Positions 51,523 to 60,995 of a DNA stretch of 64,000 nucleotides are shown here, piece by piece. Source of the stretch: Anaeromyxobacter terrae (GTDB taxonomy: Bacteria; Myxococcota; Myxococcia; Myxococcales; Anaeromyxobacteraceae). How positions within the stretch are numbered: position 1 is the first letter of the stretch; every line of letters starts with the position of its first letter. Where the stretch lies: NCBI RefSeq assembly GCF_022690685.1, contig NZ_JALCYY010000005.1, positions 88,684 through 152,683 on the forward strand, read 5' to 3'. A program made the translations under genes and the position numbers. The notes under the pieces were generated by a model that was given only the letters and a program-made list of their open reading frames with translations, did no database searches and was not told the DNA's origin.

Positions 51523-52893
51523 CTATCCCGCGGCGACGGCCTCGGCGACCACTTTCACGGTGAGACCGTCGACCGCGACGACGCGGACGCGCGCCCCCTT
51601 CGGGATCGGGAGCGCGCTGCGCGCCTGCCAGTACTCTCCGTGCACGAAGACCTCGCCCGCGGCCGGGCCGACGTCCGAGAGCGCCTCGCCCGCGGTGCCG
51701 ACGAGGCCGGGCGCGCCGAGCTGCAGGGGGCGCCGGCGCGAGCCGGCGATCTTCCAGGCCATGAAGCCGAGCGCGAGCGCGACCACGATCGGCGTGGGCC
51801 AGACGATCCACGGGGAGATGGTGAGCGCGCCCGGGTCGAAGCGGTAATCCGGCGACGCCCGATCGACGAAGAAGAGCAGCCCGATCACGAGGCAGGCCGT
51901 CCCCGCGACGCCGGCGAGGCCGTGGGTCGTGACGTACGCCTCGACGACGAGGAGCGCGGCGCCGACGAGCAGGAGGATCACCGCGCCGGCGTTCACCGGG
52001 ATGACGCGCATCCCCATGAACGCGAGGAAGAGCGCGAACGCGCCGGCGACGCCCGGCACGAGGGAGCCGGGGTGGTACAGCTCGAGGGCGATCCCGAGGG
52101 TCCCGACGAGCATGAGGATCGCGAGGACGTTCGGGTCGGCGAGGAAGGAGAGGACCTTCTGGCGGAGGGTCTTCTCGTAGGGCTCGAGCGCGGCGCCGCG
52201 GGTGCGCAGCGTGCTCTCCCCGGCGGCGGTCTTCACCTTGCGGCCGTCCGCGGCGTCGAGCACGAGCCGCAGGTCCGTCGCCGTGAAGTCGACGACGCGC
52301 TGCTTCACCGCGTCGGCGGAGGTGATGGCGACGCTCTCCCGGACCGCGCGCTCCGCCCAGTCGGCGTTCCGGCCGCGGGCGGCCGCGACGCTGCGGGCGA
52401 AGGCGGCGGTGTCGTTCTCCACCTTCTTCGCCATGTCCTTCCCGGCCTCCTCCGCGACGTCGCGGCCCGAGCCGGTCACCGGGTGGGCGGCGCCGATGTT
52501 GGAGGTGGGGTGCATCGCCGCGACGTCCGCGGCGAGCGTGAGGAACACGCCCGCCGAGCCGGCACGCGCGCCCGCGGGGCCGACCCACACGACCGTCGGC
52601 GTCGGCGAGGCGAGCATCGCCTGCACGATCTCGCGCGTCGCGTCGAGCGCGCCGCCCGGCGTGTCGAGCGTGATGGCGAGCGCCGCGTACCCGCCGTCGC
52701 GCGCCTTCGCGAGCCCGGCCTCGACGTACTCCGCGGTCCCGCCGGTGATCGGGCCGCGGATCTCGAGCGTGAGCACCCTCGGCGCGCCGGCGGCGGGCGG
52801 CGCGACCGGCGCGACCGGCGCGGCGAGCGCGAGCGCCGCCGCGATGGCGGCCACGGCCGCGAGGGTGAGGCGCGCTCTCGAGGGACGGCGCAT
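51523..52893 (-). CDS. NfeD family membrane serine protease (ClpP-like + NfeD)
   Basis: The 456-residue protein has a signal/anchor, a ClpP-like protease domain (TLEIRGPITGGTAEYVEAGL; catalytic Ser probably in GARAGSAGVFL; Lys in DMAKKVENDTAAFARS), four or five membrane helices from about 265, and a C-terminal OB-fold NfeD domain (GTAGEALSDVGPAAGEVFVHG). Long NfeD proteins cleave stomatin C-termini, and a slipin is encoded next (54-base gap). It begins two bases after the uracil-DNA glycosylase stop. Confidence 0.93.
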   Translation of the reverse strand: MRRPSRARLTLAAVAAIAAALALAAPVAPVAPPAAGAPRVLTLEIRGPITGGTAEYVEAGLAKARDGGYAALAITLDTPGGALDATREIVQAMLASPTPTVVWVGPAGARAGSAGVFLTLAADVAAMHPTSNIGAAHPVTGSGRDVAEEAGKDMAKKVENDTAAFARSVAAARGRNADWAERAVRESVAITSADAVKQRVVDFTATDLRLVLDAADGRKVKTAAGESTLRTRGAALEPYEKTLRQKVLSFLADPNVLAILMLVGTLGIALELYHPGSLVPGVAGAFALFLAFMGMRVIPVNAGAVILLLVGAALLVVEAYVTTHGLAGVAGTACLVIGLLFFVDRASPDYRFDPGALTISPWIVWPTPIVVALALGFMAWKIAGSRRRPLQLGAPGLVGTAGEALSDVGPAAGEVFVHGEYWQARSALPIPKGARVRVVAVDGLTVKVVAEAVAAG

Positions 52894-52895
52894 GG

Positions 52896-53705
52896 CTACC
52901 TCCGCGGCGCGAGCCGCCCGAGCTCCTTCATGACGAGCTGCAGGTCCTCCCACGCCTTCTTCTTCTCCTCCGGGCTGCGGAGGAGGTAGGCGGGGTGGAA
53001 GGTGGGCATGAGCTTCACGCCGCCGTAGCTCGACCAGCGGCCGCGGAGCTTCGTGATCGGCGTCGGGTCGCGGAGCAGGGTCTGCGCCGCGAACTTGCCG
53101 AGCGCGACGATCACCTTCGGTGAGATGGCGGCGATCTGCTGGCGCAGGAACGGCTCGCACGCCTCGATCTCGTCCGGCTCCGGGTTGCGGTTCCCGGGCG
53201 GGCGGCACTTCACCACGTTCGCGATGTAGACGTCCTCGCGCCGGAAGCCCATCGCCTCGATCATCCGCGTGAGCAGCTGCCCCGCCTTGCCGACGAAGGG
53301 CTCCCCCTGCGCGTCCTCGTCTGCGCCCGGCCCCTCGCCGACGAACATCAGCTCGGCCCGCGGGTTCCCCACCCCGAACACGACGTGCGTCCGGCCTCCG
53401 GCGAGCTTGCAGCGCGTGCACTCGCCGAGATCCCGCCGGATCGCGAGCAGCGAGGGGCTGCCGCACCCCTTGCCGGTGAGGGAGTACGCGCCCGTGGAGG
53501 GCGCGGCCGGGCTCGCGGCCGGCGCGGGGAGCGGCTCTGCTCGAATCGCTCGCGGCGGGGCCGGCTCCACCGAGGAGGACGGCGGCGGGAGCACCGGCTC
53601 GGGGACCTCGGCCACCCCCGCGGAGCGCAGCCACGCGAGGTGGCGCAGCGCCTCCTCGGCGACCGCGGCGAGCTCCTCGCTCCCCTGCCCGACGTGCTTG
53701 CTCAC
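52896..53705 (-). CDS. Uracil-DNA glycosylase, family 4 type
   Basis: The 269-residue enzyme excises uracil from DNA. The 4Fe-4S cysteines appear in [17 protein letters not shown] and ACEPFL; motif 1 [17 protein letters not shown] and motif 2 HPAYLLR are intact. A Pro/Ala/Ser-rich N-terminal extension of about 70 residues precedes the domain, seen in some phage SPO1-polymerase-like members. The start is GTG 53705 with TGGAG upstream. It leads the operon with NfeD and slipin, an unusual mix of DNA repair and membrane proteolysis. Confidence 0.92.
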   Translation of the reverse strand: MSKHVGQGSEELAAVAEEALRHLAWLRSAGVAEVPEPVLPPPSSSVEPAPPRAIRAEPLPAPAASPAAPSTGAYSLTGKGCGSPSLLAIRRDLGECTRCKLAGGRTHVVFGVGNPRAELMFVGEGPGADEDAQGEPFVGKAGQLLTRMIEAMGFRREDVYIANVVKCRPPGNRNPEPDEIEACEPFLRQQIAAISPKVIVALGKFAAQTLLRDPTPITKLRGRWSSYGGVKLMPTFHPAYLLRSPEEKKKAWEDLQLVMKELGRLAPRR

Positions 53706-53741
53706 GACCGCTCCACCCCACGAGAAATACGGATCCGCGCG

Positions 53742-53771
53742 TTGCGACGCGAAGGTCCCGAAACCTAGAAT
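53742..53771 (+). promoter_or_regulatory. Promoter of the phospholipase C-like gene, nearly leaderless
   Basis: TTGCGA (53742-53747), an 18-base spacer and TAGAAT (53766-53771) end nine bases before ATG 53781. No Shine-Dalgarno is present between them. Confidence 0.6.
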
Positions 53772-53780
53772 CCCGACCAG

Positions 53781-54725
53781 ATGACCACGAAGCGCCTGCT
53801 CGCCATCCTGCCACTCGCCGCCGTCGCCCTGCTCGTACTCTTCCTACCGTCCGAGGCCCACGCGTGGGGCCCGCTCGCGCATCTCAGCTTCTCGGCGCAG
53901 GCCCTCGCGAGCCTCGGCGCGGCGCAGCCCTCGATGCGCGGCCTGCTCCAGGACTTCGGCCACGACTTCCTGTACGGGTCCCTCGCGGCGGACATCGTGG
54001 TCGGCAAGAACATGGCGAGGTACCTGTACCACTGTCACAACTGGCGCGTGGGCTTCAACGTCTTCAAGCAGGCGAAGCCCGGGGCGGAGCAGGCGTTCGC
54101 GCTCGGCTTCCTCGCCCACCTCTCCGCCGACACCGTCGCCCACAACTACTACGTCCCGTTCAAGACGGTCGCCTCGTTCCACAAGACGAACACGCGCCAC
54201 GCCTACTGGGAGCTGCGCTACGACCAGGGCATGGACCGGGCGCTGTCGCGGCTCGCGCGGCAGGTCTCGACCCGCGCGCTGAGGGAGCACGACGCCTTCC
54301 TGGACCGGACGCTCGCCGGCGCGTCGGTGCTCCCCTTCGGCGTCTCGAAGCAGCTCTTCCGCTCGCTCCTGGCGAGCGCGCGCATGACCCGGTTTCACAA
54401 CGTGTCGCGCTCGCTGCTCGCGCGAGAGCGGAACCTCGTGCTGGAGCCGGACCTCGTCACGGAGACGAACGGCCTCGCGCTCGAGGCGATCCTCGGCATG
54501 CTCGCCGAGGGCGAGCGCTGCGAGGCCGCTCGCGCGGACGCGACCGGCGCGCGCAACATCCGGCTCGCGACCGACATCCGCAAGCAGCTCAAGGAGCGCA
54601 CCGCCCGCCGTCACGTCCTCCCGCGCGACGCCCACGAGATCGCGGCCGAGACGCGCGAGAGCTTCCGCGGCGCGATCAACGGCAAGCTCGTCCTGCCGCG
54701 CTCGCTGGCGAAGCTCTCGGCCTGA
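53781..54725 (+). CDS. Zinc-dependent phospholipase C-like secreted protein
   Basis: The 314-residue precursor has a signal peptide that would be cut at EAHA, leaving Trp as residue 1 of the mature protein. In this family the N-terminal Trp is a zinc ligand. Further likely ligands are the Asp in [11 protein letters not shown], His residues in YHCHNW, and His/Asp/His in [19 protein letters not shown]. It may hydrolyse phospholipids in the periplasm or outside, fitting a predatory or saprophytic lifestyle, but substrate is unproven. It converges on the symporter-kinase gene. Confidence 0.87.
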   Translation: MTTKRLLAILPLAAVALLVLFLPSEAHAWGPLAHLSFSAQALASLGAAQPSMRGLLQDFGHDFLYGSLAADIVVGKNMARYLYHCHNWRVGFNVFKQAKPGAEQAFALGFLAHLSADTVAHNYYVPFKTVASFHKTNTRHAYWELRYDQGMDRALSRLARQVSTRALREHDAFLDRTLAGASVLPFGVSKQLFRSLLASARMTRFHNVSRSLLARERNLVLEPDLVTETNGLALEAILGMLAEGERCEAARADATGARNIRLATDIRKQLKERTARRHVLPRDAHEIAAETRESFRGAINGKLVLPRSLAKLSA

Positions 54726-54740
54726 TCCGGCCCCGCCTGC

Positions 54741-57700
54741 TCACGCAGGGGTCGGCGGCCTCCGCGGCAGCTCGATCGTGAACGTCGTCCCCCGCCCGGG
54801 CGCGCTCTCGAGCGTGACGCGGCCTCCGTGCGCCTCGACGATCTGCCGCACGATGAAGAGCCCCAGGCCGAAGCCGCTCACCTCGAGGTAGCGCGCCGCC
54901 CGCTCGAACGGCAGGAAGATGCGCTCCTGATCCTCCGGCGAGATGCCGGACCCCTCGTCGTGGACGGCGATGAGCGCGCGCCCGTCGTCGGCCCGCACGC
55001 TCACCTCCACGCGCCTCCCGGGGGCGTACTTCGCGGCGTTGAGCACGAGGTTCGTCACCACCTGCTCCACCCGCAGCCGGTCCCAGGTGCCGCGCACCTC
55101 CTCCGGGGCGTCCACGCGGACCGGGCAGCGCGCCTCGGCGAGCTCCACCGCGTGACGCTCGACGACCGCGCGCACGCTCGCCGCGACGTCCATCGGCTCG
55201 GGCCTGAGCTTCAGGCGGCGGGCGGAGATGCGGGACACGTCGAGCAGGTCGTCGACCAGCCCCACGATGCGGAGCACCTGCTCCTCGGCGCCGACGAAGA
55301 GCTGCAAGAGCTTCTCGCGCGGGACGCTGTTCAGCTCGCCCCGCGTGACGAGCCGCTCGATCGCCTGGATCCGGATCCGCAGCGGCGTGAGCGGCGTCTT
55401 GAGCTCGTGCGAGGCGACGGCGAGGAACTCGTCGCGGGCGCGCACCGCCGCCTCCGCGAGCTCGTAGAGGCGCGCGTTCTCGAGGGCGATGGCGAGGCGC
55501 CGCGCCACCTCCTCCGCGAGGGCGACGTCGTCCCCGCCGCCCCACCGCGGGCCGCCGAGGAGCGTGAGGGTGCCGAGGGCCTTCCGTCCGGCGAGCAGCG
55601 GGAGCGTGACCTCGCTGGCGCGTCCGAGCGCCGCCCGCAGCGGCTCGGGCCATCCGGGATCCGGCCCCTCGCTGCGCGCAACGGCCCGGCCGGTCGCGAG
55701 CGCGCGGGCGACGCTCGACACCTGCTCGAGTCGCCCGGCCGCGCCTTCCGCCGCCTCCCGCGCCGCCGCCTCGCGCGCCGGATCGGGGAGCGCCACCCAC
55801 GCCCGCCCCGGTCGGCCGCCGGCAGGCGCGAGCCACAGCACCGCCGCCTCGGCGAGCTGCGGGACGGGCAGGCGCACCGCGGTGCGCGCCACGTCCTCGA
55901 GCGCGAGCGACGCGCCCAGCCGGCCGCTCACCTCCGCGAGCAGCCGCTGCGCCTCGGCCTCCTGCTGCAGGATGCGCTCGCGCTCGCGGTGATACTCCCG
56001 CTTGCGCTCGAGCTCGGCCGGGGAGACGTCCAGGGACGCGAGGATCTCCGCGTACGCCGCCGAGATCGCCCGGGACTCCTCCGGCAGGACGAGCGGGTTG
56101 CGCCGGAGCGCCGCGTGCGCGGCGGCGCTGCCGATCGCGGCCGCCAGCGTGGTCTCCACCTCCGCCTGAAGCTGTGCGAGCTGGATCGCCGAGAGGCCGC
56201 CGTCGCGCGGGGCGCCGGCGCGCGCGAGGCACTCGTCCGCGAGGCGAGCGCCGTCCTCCTCCCCGTGGTACCGCCCGAGGAGCCACGCCGCGGCGGCGCG
56301 CTTGTCCGCGACGCGCGCCACCCTCGGGCTCTCGTCGGGCCCGGCCGGCGCGAGCGGCGCCGCGCGGACGCCGACGATGCGCTCGATCCTCACGAGCTCA
56401 TCGCGCGACGGCGGGAAGAGGAGCGACCCCGCCGCGAACGCGCCGCCGTTCAGGACGAGGGTCCACAGCACCGCGTGCGACACGGCGTCGAGGTGCACGT
56501 CGAGGAGCCCCTCGGGCCGGAGCGGCTCGATCCCGAGCGGGCCCAGGGAGAGGAGCGACTCCGGGAGCCAGCCGGAGCGGGCCAGGACCGGCACGACGAG
56601 CGTGTACGCCCACGCCGCGAACCCCAGGGACATGCCGGCGAGGGCGCCGGTGCGGCTCGCGCCGGGCCAGAAGAGGACGCCCACCACCGCGGGCGCGAGC
56701 TGGAGCACCGCCACGAAGGACACGAACCCGATCGACGCGAGCGAGAAGTGGGCGCCGAACGCGCGCTCGTACGCGAACGCGGTCCCCAGGATCGCGGCGG
56801 CGCTGACCCACCGCACCGGGCGCAGGCGGCGGCGGAGCCCGGCGAGCGGCGGGAAGCGCTCCGCGGCGGGCACGACCACGTCGTTCGAGATCATCGTGGC
56901 GAGCGCGGTGGTCTCGACGATGATCATCCCGGTGCCGGCCGAGAACCCGCCGAGGAACACGAGCCACGAGAGCGCGTTCCGGCCCTCCTCGAGCGGCAGC
57001 GAGAGGACGAACGCGTCCGCCTGGGCGGCGGGGAGGCCGAGGAGGAGCCCCCCGAGCGCGATCGGCAGGACGAACACGTTCATCGCGAGCAGGTACGCGG
57101 GGAAGAGCCACATCGCGGTGCGCACGTGGCGCTCGTCGGGGGCCTCCACCACCGCGACGTGGAACTGGCGGGGCAGGAGGAGGACCGCGACCCCCGAGAC
57201 GAGAATGTGCAGGAGCCACGTCACGACGCCGCGCCCCCCGAGGAGCTCCGGCACCGGCGGCGCCGGAGCCGCCGCCGCGCGACGGAACACGTCGAGGAGG
57301 CCGTCGTAGCGGCCGTAGGACACGTAGACCCCCGCGGCGACGAAGGCCACGAGCTTCACCACCGACTCCGCCGCGAGCGCGACCATCAGGCCCGGGTGGC
57401 GCTCGGTCGGGCGCACGCGCCGGAGGCCGAACAGCACGGTGAAGAGCACCAGGACCGCGACGAGCGGAGGACCGACGCGGTCCCCCACCCGCGGATACGC
57501 GAGCGCGCCCGTCCCGCCGGCCACGAGGCCGAGCGTCGCCGACAAGGTCTTGAGCTGGAGCGCGAGGTACGGCACGAGGCCGACCACGAGGAGGGCGGTG
57601 GCGAGCAGGGAGACCCCGTGCGACCGCTCGTAGCGGAGCGCGAGGAGGTCGGGGAGCCCCGTCACGCGGTACTCCGCCTTGATCCGGATGAGCTTGCGGA

Positions 57701-57950
57701 GCGTCCACCACCACCCGATCGCGCACAGCGTCGGGCCGAGGTACACGGTGAGGAAGAGGACCCCGTTCCGCGCGGCGAGCCCGACGCTGCCGTAGTACGT
57801 CCAGGCGGTCGCGTACACTCCGAGCGAGAGCGCGTAGACGAGCGGGGTCGATGCCACCCGGCGACCGCGCCGCTCCGCCCAGGCCGCGATCGCGAAGAGG
57901 ACGCCGACGTACGCGCCGACGATCGCGGCCGCGGCCCCGAGGTCACCCAC
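54741..57950 (-). CDS. Sodium/solute symporter - histidine kinase fusion (CbrA/CrbS-like)
   Basis: The 1069-residue protein joins an SLC5-type symporter domain with about 13 helices (residues 1-480; TWTYYGSVGLAARNG and GGFSAGTGMIIVETTALATMISND), a linker with an LQxEVETTLA coil, a GAF-like domain (about 690-840), a HisKA domain with SHELKTPLTPLR near 847, and an HATPase (VTNLVLNAAKYAPG, GFGLGLFIVRQI). CbrA-type proteins sense or take up small carbon compounds. The start is GTG with GAGGA upstream, overlapping the small membrane gene by eight bases. The partner regulator is two genes upstream. Confidence 0.93.
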   Translation of the reverse strand: MGDLGAAAAIVGAYVGVLFAIAAWAERRGRRVASTPLVYALSLGVYATAWTYYGSVGLAARNGVLFLTVYLGPTLCAIGWWWTLRKLIRIKAEYRVTGLPDLLALRYERSHGVSLLATALLVVGLVPYLALQLKTLSATLGLVAGGTGALAYPRVGDRVGPPLVAVLVLFTVLFGLRRVRPTERHPGLMVALAAESVVKLVAFVAAGVYVSYGRYDGLLDVFRRAAAAPAPPVPELLGGRGVVTWLLHILVSGVAVLLLPRQFHVAVVEAPDERHVRTAMWLFPAYLLAMNVFVLPIALGGLLLGLPAAQADAFVLSLPLEEGRNALSWLVFLGGFSAGTGMIIVETTALATMISNDVVVPAAERFPPLAGLRRRLRPVRWVSAAAILGTAFAYERAFGAHFSLASIGFVSFVAVLQLAPAVVGVLFWPGASRTGALAGMSLGFAAWAYTLVVPVLARSGWLPESLLSLGPLGIEPLRPEGLLDVHLDAVSHAVLWTLVLNGGAFAAGSLLFPPSRDELVRIERIVGVRAAPLAPAGPDESPRVARVADKRAAAAWLLGRYHGEEDGARLADECLARAGAPRDGGLSAIQLAQLQAEVETTLAAAIGSAAAHAALRRNPLVLPEESRAISAAYAEILASLDVSPAELERKREYHRERERILQQEAEAQRLLAEVSGRLGASLALEDVARTAVRLPVPQLAEAAVLWLAPAGGRPGRAWVALPDPAREAAAREAAEGAAGRLEQVSSVARALATGRAVARSEGPDPGWPEPLRAALGRASEVTLPLLAGRKALGTLTLLGGPRWGGGDDVALAEEVARRLAIALENARLYELAEAAVRARDEFLAVASHELKTPLTPLRIRIQAIERLVTRGELNSVPREKLLQLFVGAEEQVLRIVGLVDDLLDVSRISARRLKLRPEPMDVAASVRAVVERHAVELAEARCPVRVDAPEEVRGTWDRLRVEQVVTNLVLNAAKYAPGRRVEVSVRADDGRALIAVHDEGSGISPEDQERIFLPFERAARYLEVSGFGLGLFIVRQIVEAHGGRVTLESAPGRGTTFTIELPRRPPTPA

Positions 57951-58197
57951 GGCGCTCGTCCTCGTCGCCGCCGGCGTCCGGCTCCCCGCGCGAGAGCGCC
58001 CGCGCCATGGCGGCGAGCCCGAGCACGACGAGGCCCCACGCGACGACCAGGTGCACGAAGGCGGGCACGAGCTGGAGCGCGGGCGCCCGCACGAACGGCC
58101 AGGTGAACACGAGCACGCCCGCGACGAGGAACGCCACCGCGAACGCCCGCTGCCGCAGCACGCGCCGTAGCCGGGCACCCTCCGGTTCGTGCCTCAT
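57943..58197 (-). CDS. Small two-helix membrane protein linked to the symporter-kinase
   Basis: The 84-residue protein has two membrane helices (about 18-34 and 43-62) with PFVRAPALQLVPAFVHLV between them and an acidic tail. I do not recognise a family. Both ends overlap neighbours: its ATG overlaps the response-regulator stop (ATGA) and its stop lies inside the start of the symporter-kinase gene. This suggests it is an accessory subunit needed in fixed ratio with the sensor, much as small DUF-type subunits accompany SLC5 symporters. Confidence 0.78.
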   Translation of the reverse strand: MRHEPEGARLRRVLRQRAFAVAFLVAGVLVFTWPFVRAPALQLVPAFVHLVVAWGLVVLGLAAMARALSRGEPDAGGDEDERRG

Positions 58198-58577
58198 GGC
58201 CGCACCGCGACCCGGCTCCCGCACCTCCCCGCCACGACCGCGAGGACGTCCGAGAGGCTCACCGGCTTGTGGAGCACCCCGTCCGCCTGCGCGAGGGCCC
58301 CGTCCGCCGGGGACGCGAACGCCGTGACGAGGACCACCGGCAGCCGCTGCAGCCGCTCGTCTGCGCGGATCCGGGCGAGCAACGACGCGCCGTCGAGCAC
58401 GGGCATCGCGAGATCGAGCAGGACGAGCGCGGGCCGGACCCCGCCATCGAGGAGCGACCAGGCCTCGCCGCCGTCGCGCGCCAGCGTGACCGCGTACCCC
58501 TCGAGCTCCAGCGCGAGGGCGAGGATCTCCCGGATCTCCGCGTCGTCGTCGACGACGAGAATGTCGAGGGTGTCCAT
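58194..58577 (-). CDS. Response regulator (receiver only), partner of the symporter-kinase
   Basis: The 127-residue receiver domain has ILVVDDDAE, LVLLDLAMPVLDG with the phospho-Asp, VLVTAFAS, and LHKPVS with the Lys. There is no DNA-binding domain, unlike CbrB or CrbR, so output must go through another protein. It is the first gene of a three-gene coupled operon. The ATG at 58577 was chosen because the domain begins immediately after it; no strong ribosome-binding site is visible. Confidence 0.88.
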   Translation of the reverse strand: MDTLDILVVDDDAEIREILALALELEGYAVTLARDGGEAWSLLDGGVRPALVLLDLAMPVLDGASLLARIRADERLQRLPVVLVTAFASPADGALAQADGVLHKPVSLSDVLAVVAGRCGSRVAVRP

Positions 58578-58721
58578 GGGCGCGGACCGGTGACGCGATC
58601 GCCATCGTGATCCGCGCGCTCGACGCCTCGGCAAGGGCCACCCGGGCCGGCGCTCGCCGCCTGCCTCGTCCGGCTGGCGCCCGCCGGAGCCCGCGCGAGA
58701 GGCGCAGGGGCCGCCGGCGCG

Positions 58722-59945
58722 TCACCCGTCTCGCGGCCGGCGCGTCTCGAGCACCGGCAGGATCCAGTCGAGGATCGCCTCGGCGACCTGCTCCTTCGTC
58801 CCCTCGATCTCGGCGAGCTCGTCCGAGGAGACGAGGGCGACCCGGTTCGTGTCCGAGGCGAAGCCCGCGCCGGGCGCGCCCACCTTGTTCGCCACGACGA
58901 GATCGCAGCGCTTCGCCTTCAGCTTCTCGCGCGCGTTGGCGATGACCTCCTCGGTCTCCGCCGCGAACCCGACCAGCACCGGCGCGTCCGGGCGCCCCGC
59001 GAGCCGCGCGCCGAGCCCGGCGAGGATGTCCGGCGTGCGCGCGAGGACGAGCGTCTCCTCGCCCGGGGTCTTCTTCCGCTTCTGCGGCGCGACCTCGCGC
59101 GGCCGGTAGTCGGACACCGCCGCCGCGCCGACGAAGAGATCCATGCCGGCGGCCGCCGCCGCGTCCACCGCCCGCGCCATCTCCTCCGCGGTCTCGACGC
59201 GCACCACCCGCGCGCCGGCGGGATCGGCGAGCGCGGTGGGCCCCGAGACGAGCGTCACGTCCGCGCCGCGGCGCGCCGCCCGCGCCGCGACCGCATAGCC
59301 CATCTTCCCGGTCGAGGGGTTCGAGATGAAGCGCACCGGGTCGATGGGCTCGCGCGTCGGACCCGCGGTGACGACCACGCGTCGCCCGGAGAGGTCCTGC
59401 CGGCCGAGGAGCCGGGCCGCCGCGAGCGCGATCTGCGCCGGATCGGCGAGGCGCCCCTCCCCCACGTCGCCGTCGGCGAGCTCCCCCGCCTCCGGGCCGA
59501 CGACGTGCATCCCGCGCGCGCGGAGCGCCGCGACGTTCTCCTGCACCGCCGCGTTCGCCCACATCCGCGTGTTCATCGCCGGCGCCACGAGCACCGGGCA
59601 CGTCATCGCGAGGAGCGTGGTCGTGACGCCGTCGTCCCCCATCCCCGCCCGGATGCGCGCGATGAGATCCGCCGTCGCGGGCGCGACGATGGCCAGGTCC
59701 GCCGAGCGGGCGAGGCCGAGGTGGCCGTACGCGAGGTCGGTCGCGGGGTCGAGCAGGTCGACGAGGACGGGCGCGCCGGAGATCGCCTGGAAGGTGAGCG
59801 GCCCGACGAAGCGCGTCGCCGCGGGAGTCATCGCGACGCGCACCGTGCCGCCCCCCTTCACGACGAGGCGCGCCACCTCGCAGGCCTTGTACGCGGCGAT
59901 GCCGCCGCCGACGCACAGGACGACCGTGCGGTTCCGGAAGTTCAT
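58722..59945 (-). CDS. coaBC: Bifunctional phosphopantothenoylcysteine decarboxylase / phosphopantothenate-cysteine ligase
   Basis: The 407-residue enzyme does two steps of coenzyme A synthesis. The CoaC flavoprotein part has VGGGIAAYKACEVARL, YGHLGLARSADL with the catalytic His, and APAMNTRMW. The CoaB part begins near 185 with VVVTAGPTREPIDPVRFISN and STGKMGYAVA. I place the start at ATG 59945. An ATG nine bases upstream overlaps the TAGAAT -10 element and could not be in the mRNA if that promoter is used. No Shine-Dalgarno is present. Confidence 0.95.
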   Translation of the reverse strand: MNFRNRTVVLCVGGGIAAYKACEVARLVVKGGGTVRVAMTPAATRFVGPLTFQAISGAPVLVDLLDPATDLAYGHLGLARSADLAIVAPATADLIARIRAGMGDDGVTTTLLAMTCPVLVAPAMNTRMWANAAVQENVAALRARGMHVVGPEAGELADGDVGEGRLADPAQIALAAARLLGRQDLSGRRVVVTAGPTREPIDPVRFISNPSTGKMGYAVAARAARRGADVTLVSGPTALADPAGARVVRVETAEEMARAVDAAAAAGMDLFVGAAAVSDYRPREVAPQKRKKTPGEETLVLARTPDILAGLGARLAGRPDAPVLVGFAAETEEVIANAREKLKAKRCDLVVANKVGAPGAGFASDTNRVALVSSDELAEIEGTKEQVAEAILDWILPVLETRRPRDG

Positions 59946-59952
59946 GCGGGCC

Positions 59953-59958
59953 ATTCTA
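59953..59958 (-). promoter_or_regulatory. coaBC -10 element, leaderless arrangement
   Basis: TAGAAT (59958-59953 on the minus strand) ends seven bases before ATG 59945. The -35 region is poor, so confidence rests on the -10 match and the lack of a ribosome-binding site. Confidence 0.45.
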
Positions 59959-60007
59959 CCCTCGAAGCGCTTTGCGGCGGGGCCGCCCGATGCCATCCTG
60001 CGCGGGC

Positions 60008-60970
60008 GTGGATCCCCAGCCCGCCGCCGATCCGACGACCGCGCCCCCGCCGGCGAGGAAGAGCGCGCTCGCGTTCTTCGGGGTGCTGCTCGTGCTGTTC
60101 CTGCCGGGGCTCCTCGCCCAGGCGCTCCACGTCTTCGCCGGCCTCCTCTGGTCGGAGCTGTTCGTGTTCCTCCTGCCCGCGGTCGCGCTCACCGTGGGCT
60201 CCAACCTGCGCGCCGTGCCGTACCTGCGGCTCGGGCGCGTGCGTCCCGCCACGGTCGTGCTCGGCGCGCTCTGCGGCGCCGCCGGGACCCTCCTCGCCAT
60301 GGCGGTCATGGCGGCCGCGCAGCGGGTGCTGCCGCGCTCCTGGCTCGAGACCTTCGACGTCGCGAAGCTCTTCGATCGCTCGCTCACCGAGCGGGTCCTC
60401 CTCGGCCTCATCGCGACGTTCGTCGCGCCCCCGTGCGAGGAGGTGGCCTTCCGCGGGTATCTCCAGACGACGCTGCTCGCGCGTCACGCGCCCGCCGTCG
60501 CGATCGCCGGCTCGAGCCTGCTCTTCGCGGTCATCCACCTCGACCCGGTCCGCTTCCCCGCCCTGCTCGTGCTCGGCGCGGTGTTCGGCTGGCTCGCGTG
60601 GCGCTCGGGGTCGCTGTGGCCCGCCATCGCCGCCCACGCCGCGAACAACGGCGTCGTCTCGCTGTTCGCGATCGCCGCGCCGCGCGGGGCGCCCGAGGTG
60701 GAGAACCCTCCCCTCCTCGCGCTGCTCGGCGCGCTCGTCCTCGGCGCCGGGGCGCTCGCGCCGCTCCTCGCCGCGTTCCGCTCGGTCGCCGAGGGGCCGC
60801 GCTCCCCGGACACCGCGCTCGTCCTGCGCGATCCCGCCGATCCCTCGACGCGGTTCCGCCCGGGGCGCGTGCCCACCTGGCTCCGCCTCACGCTGCTCCT
60901 CGGCGTCCAGATCCTGCTCGCGCTCGTCCTCGCCGTCCGCATGGGCGTCCTGCCCGGCGCGCGGCGTTGA
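60008..60970 (+). CDS. CPBP family intramembrane metalloprotease
   Basis: The roughly 320-residue protein has about eight membrane helices and the CPBP (Abi/CAAX) motifs: PCEEVAFRGYLQ with the EExxxR, FAVIHLD, and AAHAANNGVV with the HxxxN. Members cleave prenylated or other membrane substrates. The start is unclear: GTG 60008 sits eight bases after a TGC-CATCCT element with TTGCGG 16 bases before it; ATG 59990 is an alternative that would add six residues. It is divergent from coaBC with only about 60 bases between. Confidence 0.87.
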   Translation: MDPQPAADPTTAPPPARKSALAFFGVLLVLFLPGLLAQALHVFAGLLWSELFVFLLPAVALTVGSNLRAVPYLRLGRVRPATVVLGALCGAAGTLLAMAVMAAAQRVLPRSWLETFDVAKLFDRSLTERVLLGLIATFVAPPCEEVAFRGYLQTTLLARHAPAVAIAGSSLLFAVIHLDPVRFPALLVLGAVFGWLAWRSGSLWPAIAAHAANNGVVSLFAIAAPRGAPEVENPPLLALLGALVLGAGALAPLLAAFRSVAEGPRSPDTALVLRDPADPSTRFRPGRVPTWLRLTLLLGVQILLALVLAVRMGVLPGARR

Positions 60971-60995
60971 GCTCGCCGGGAGGCCCCGCGGCCGC

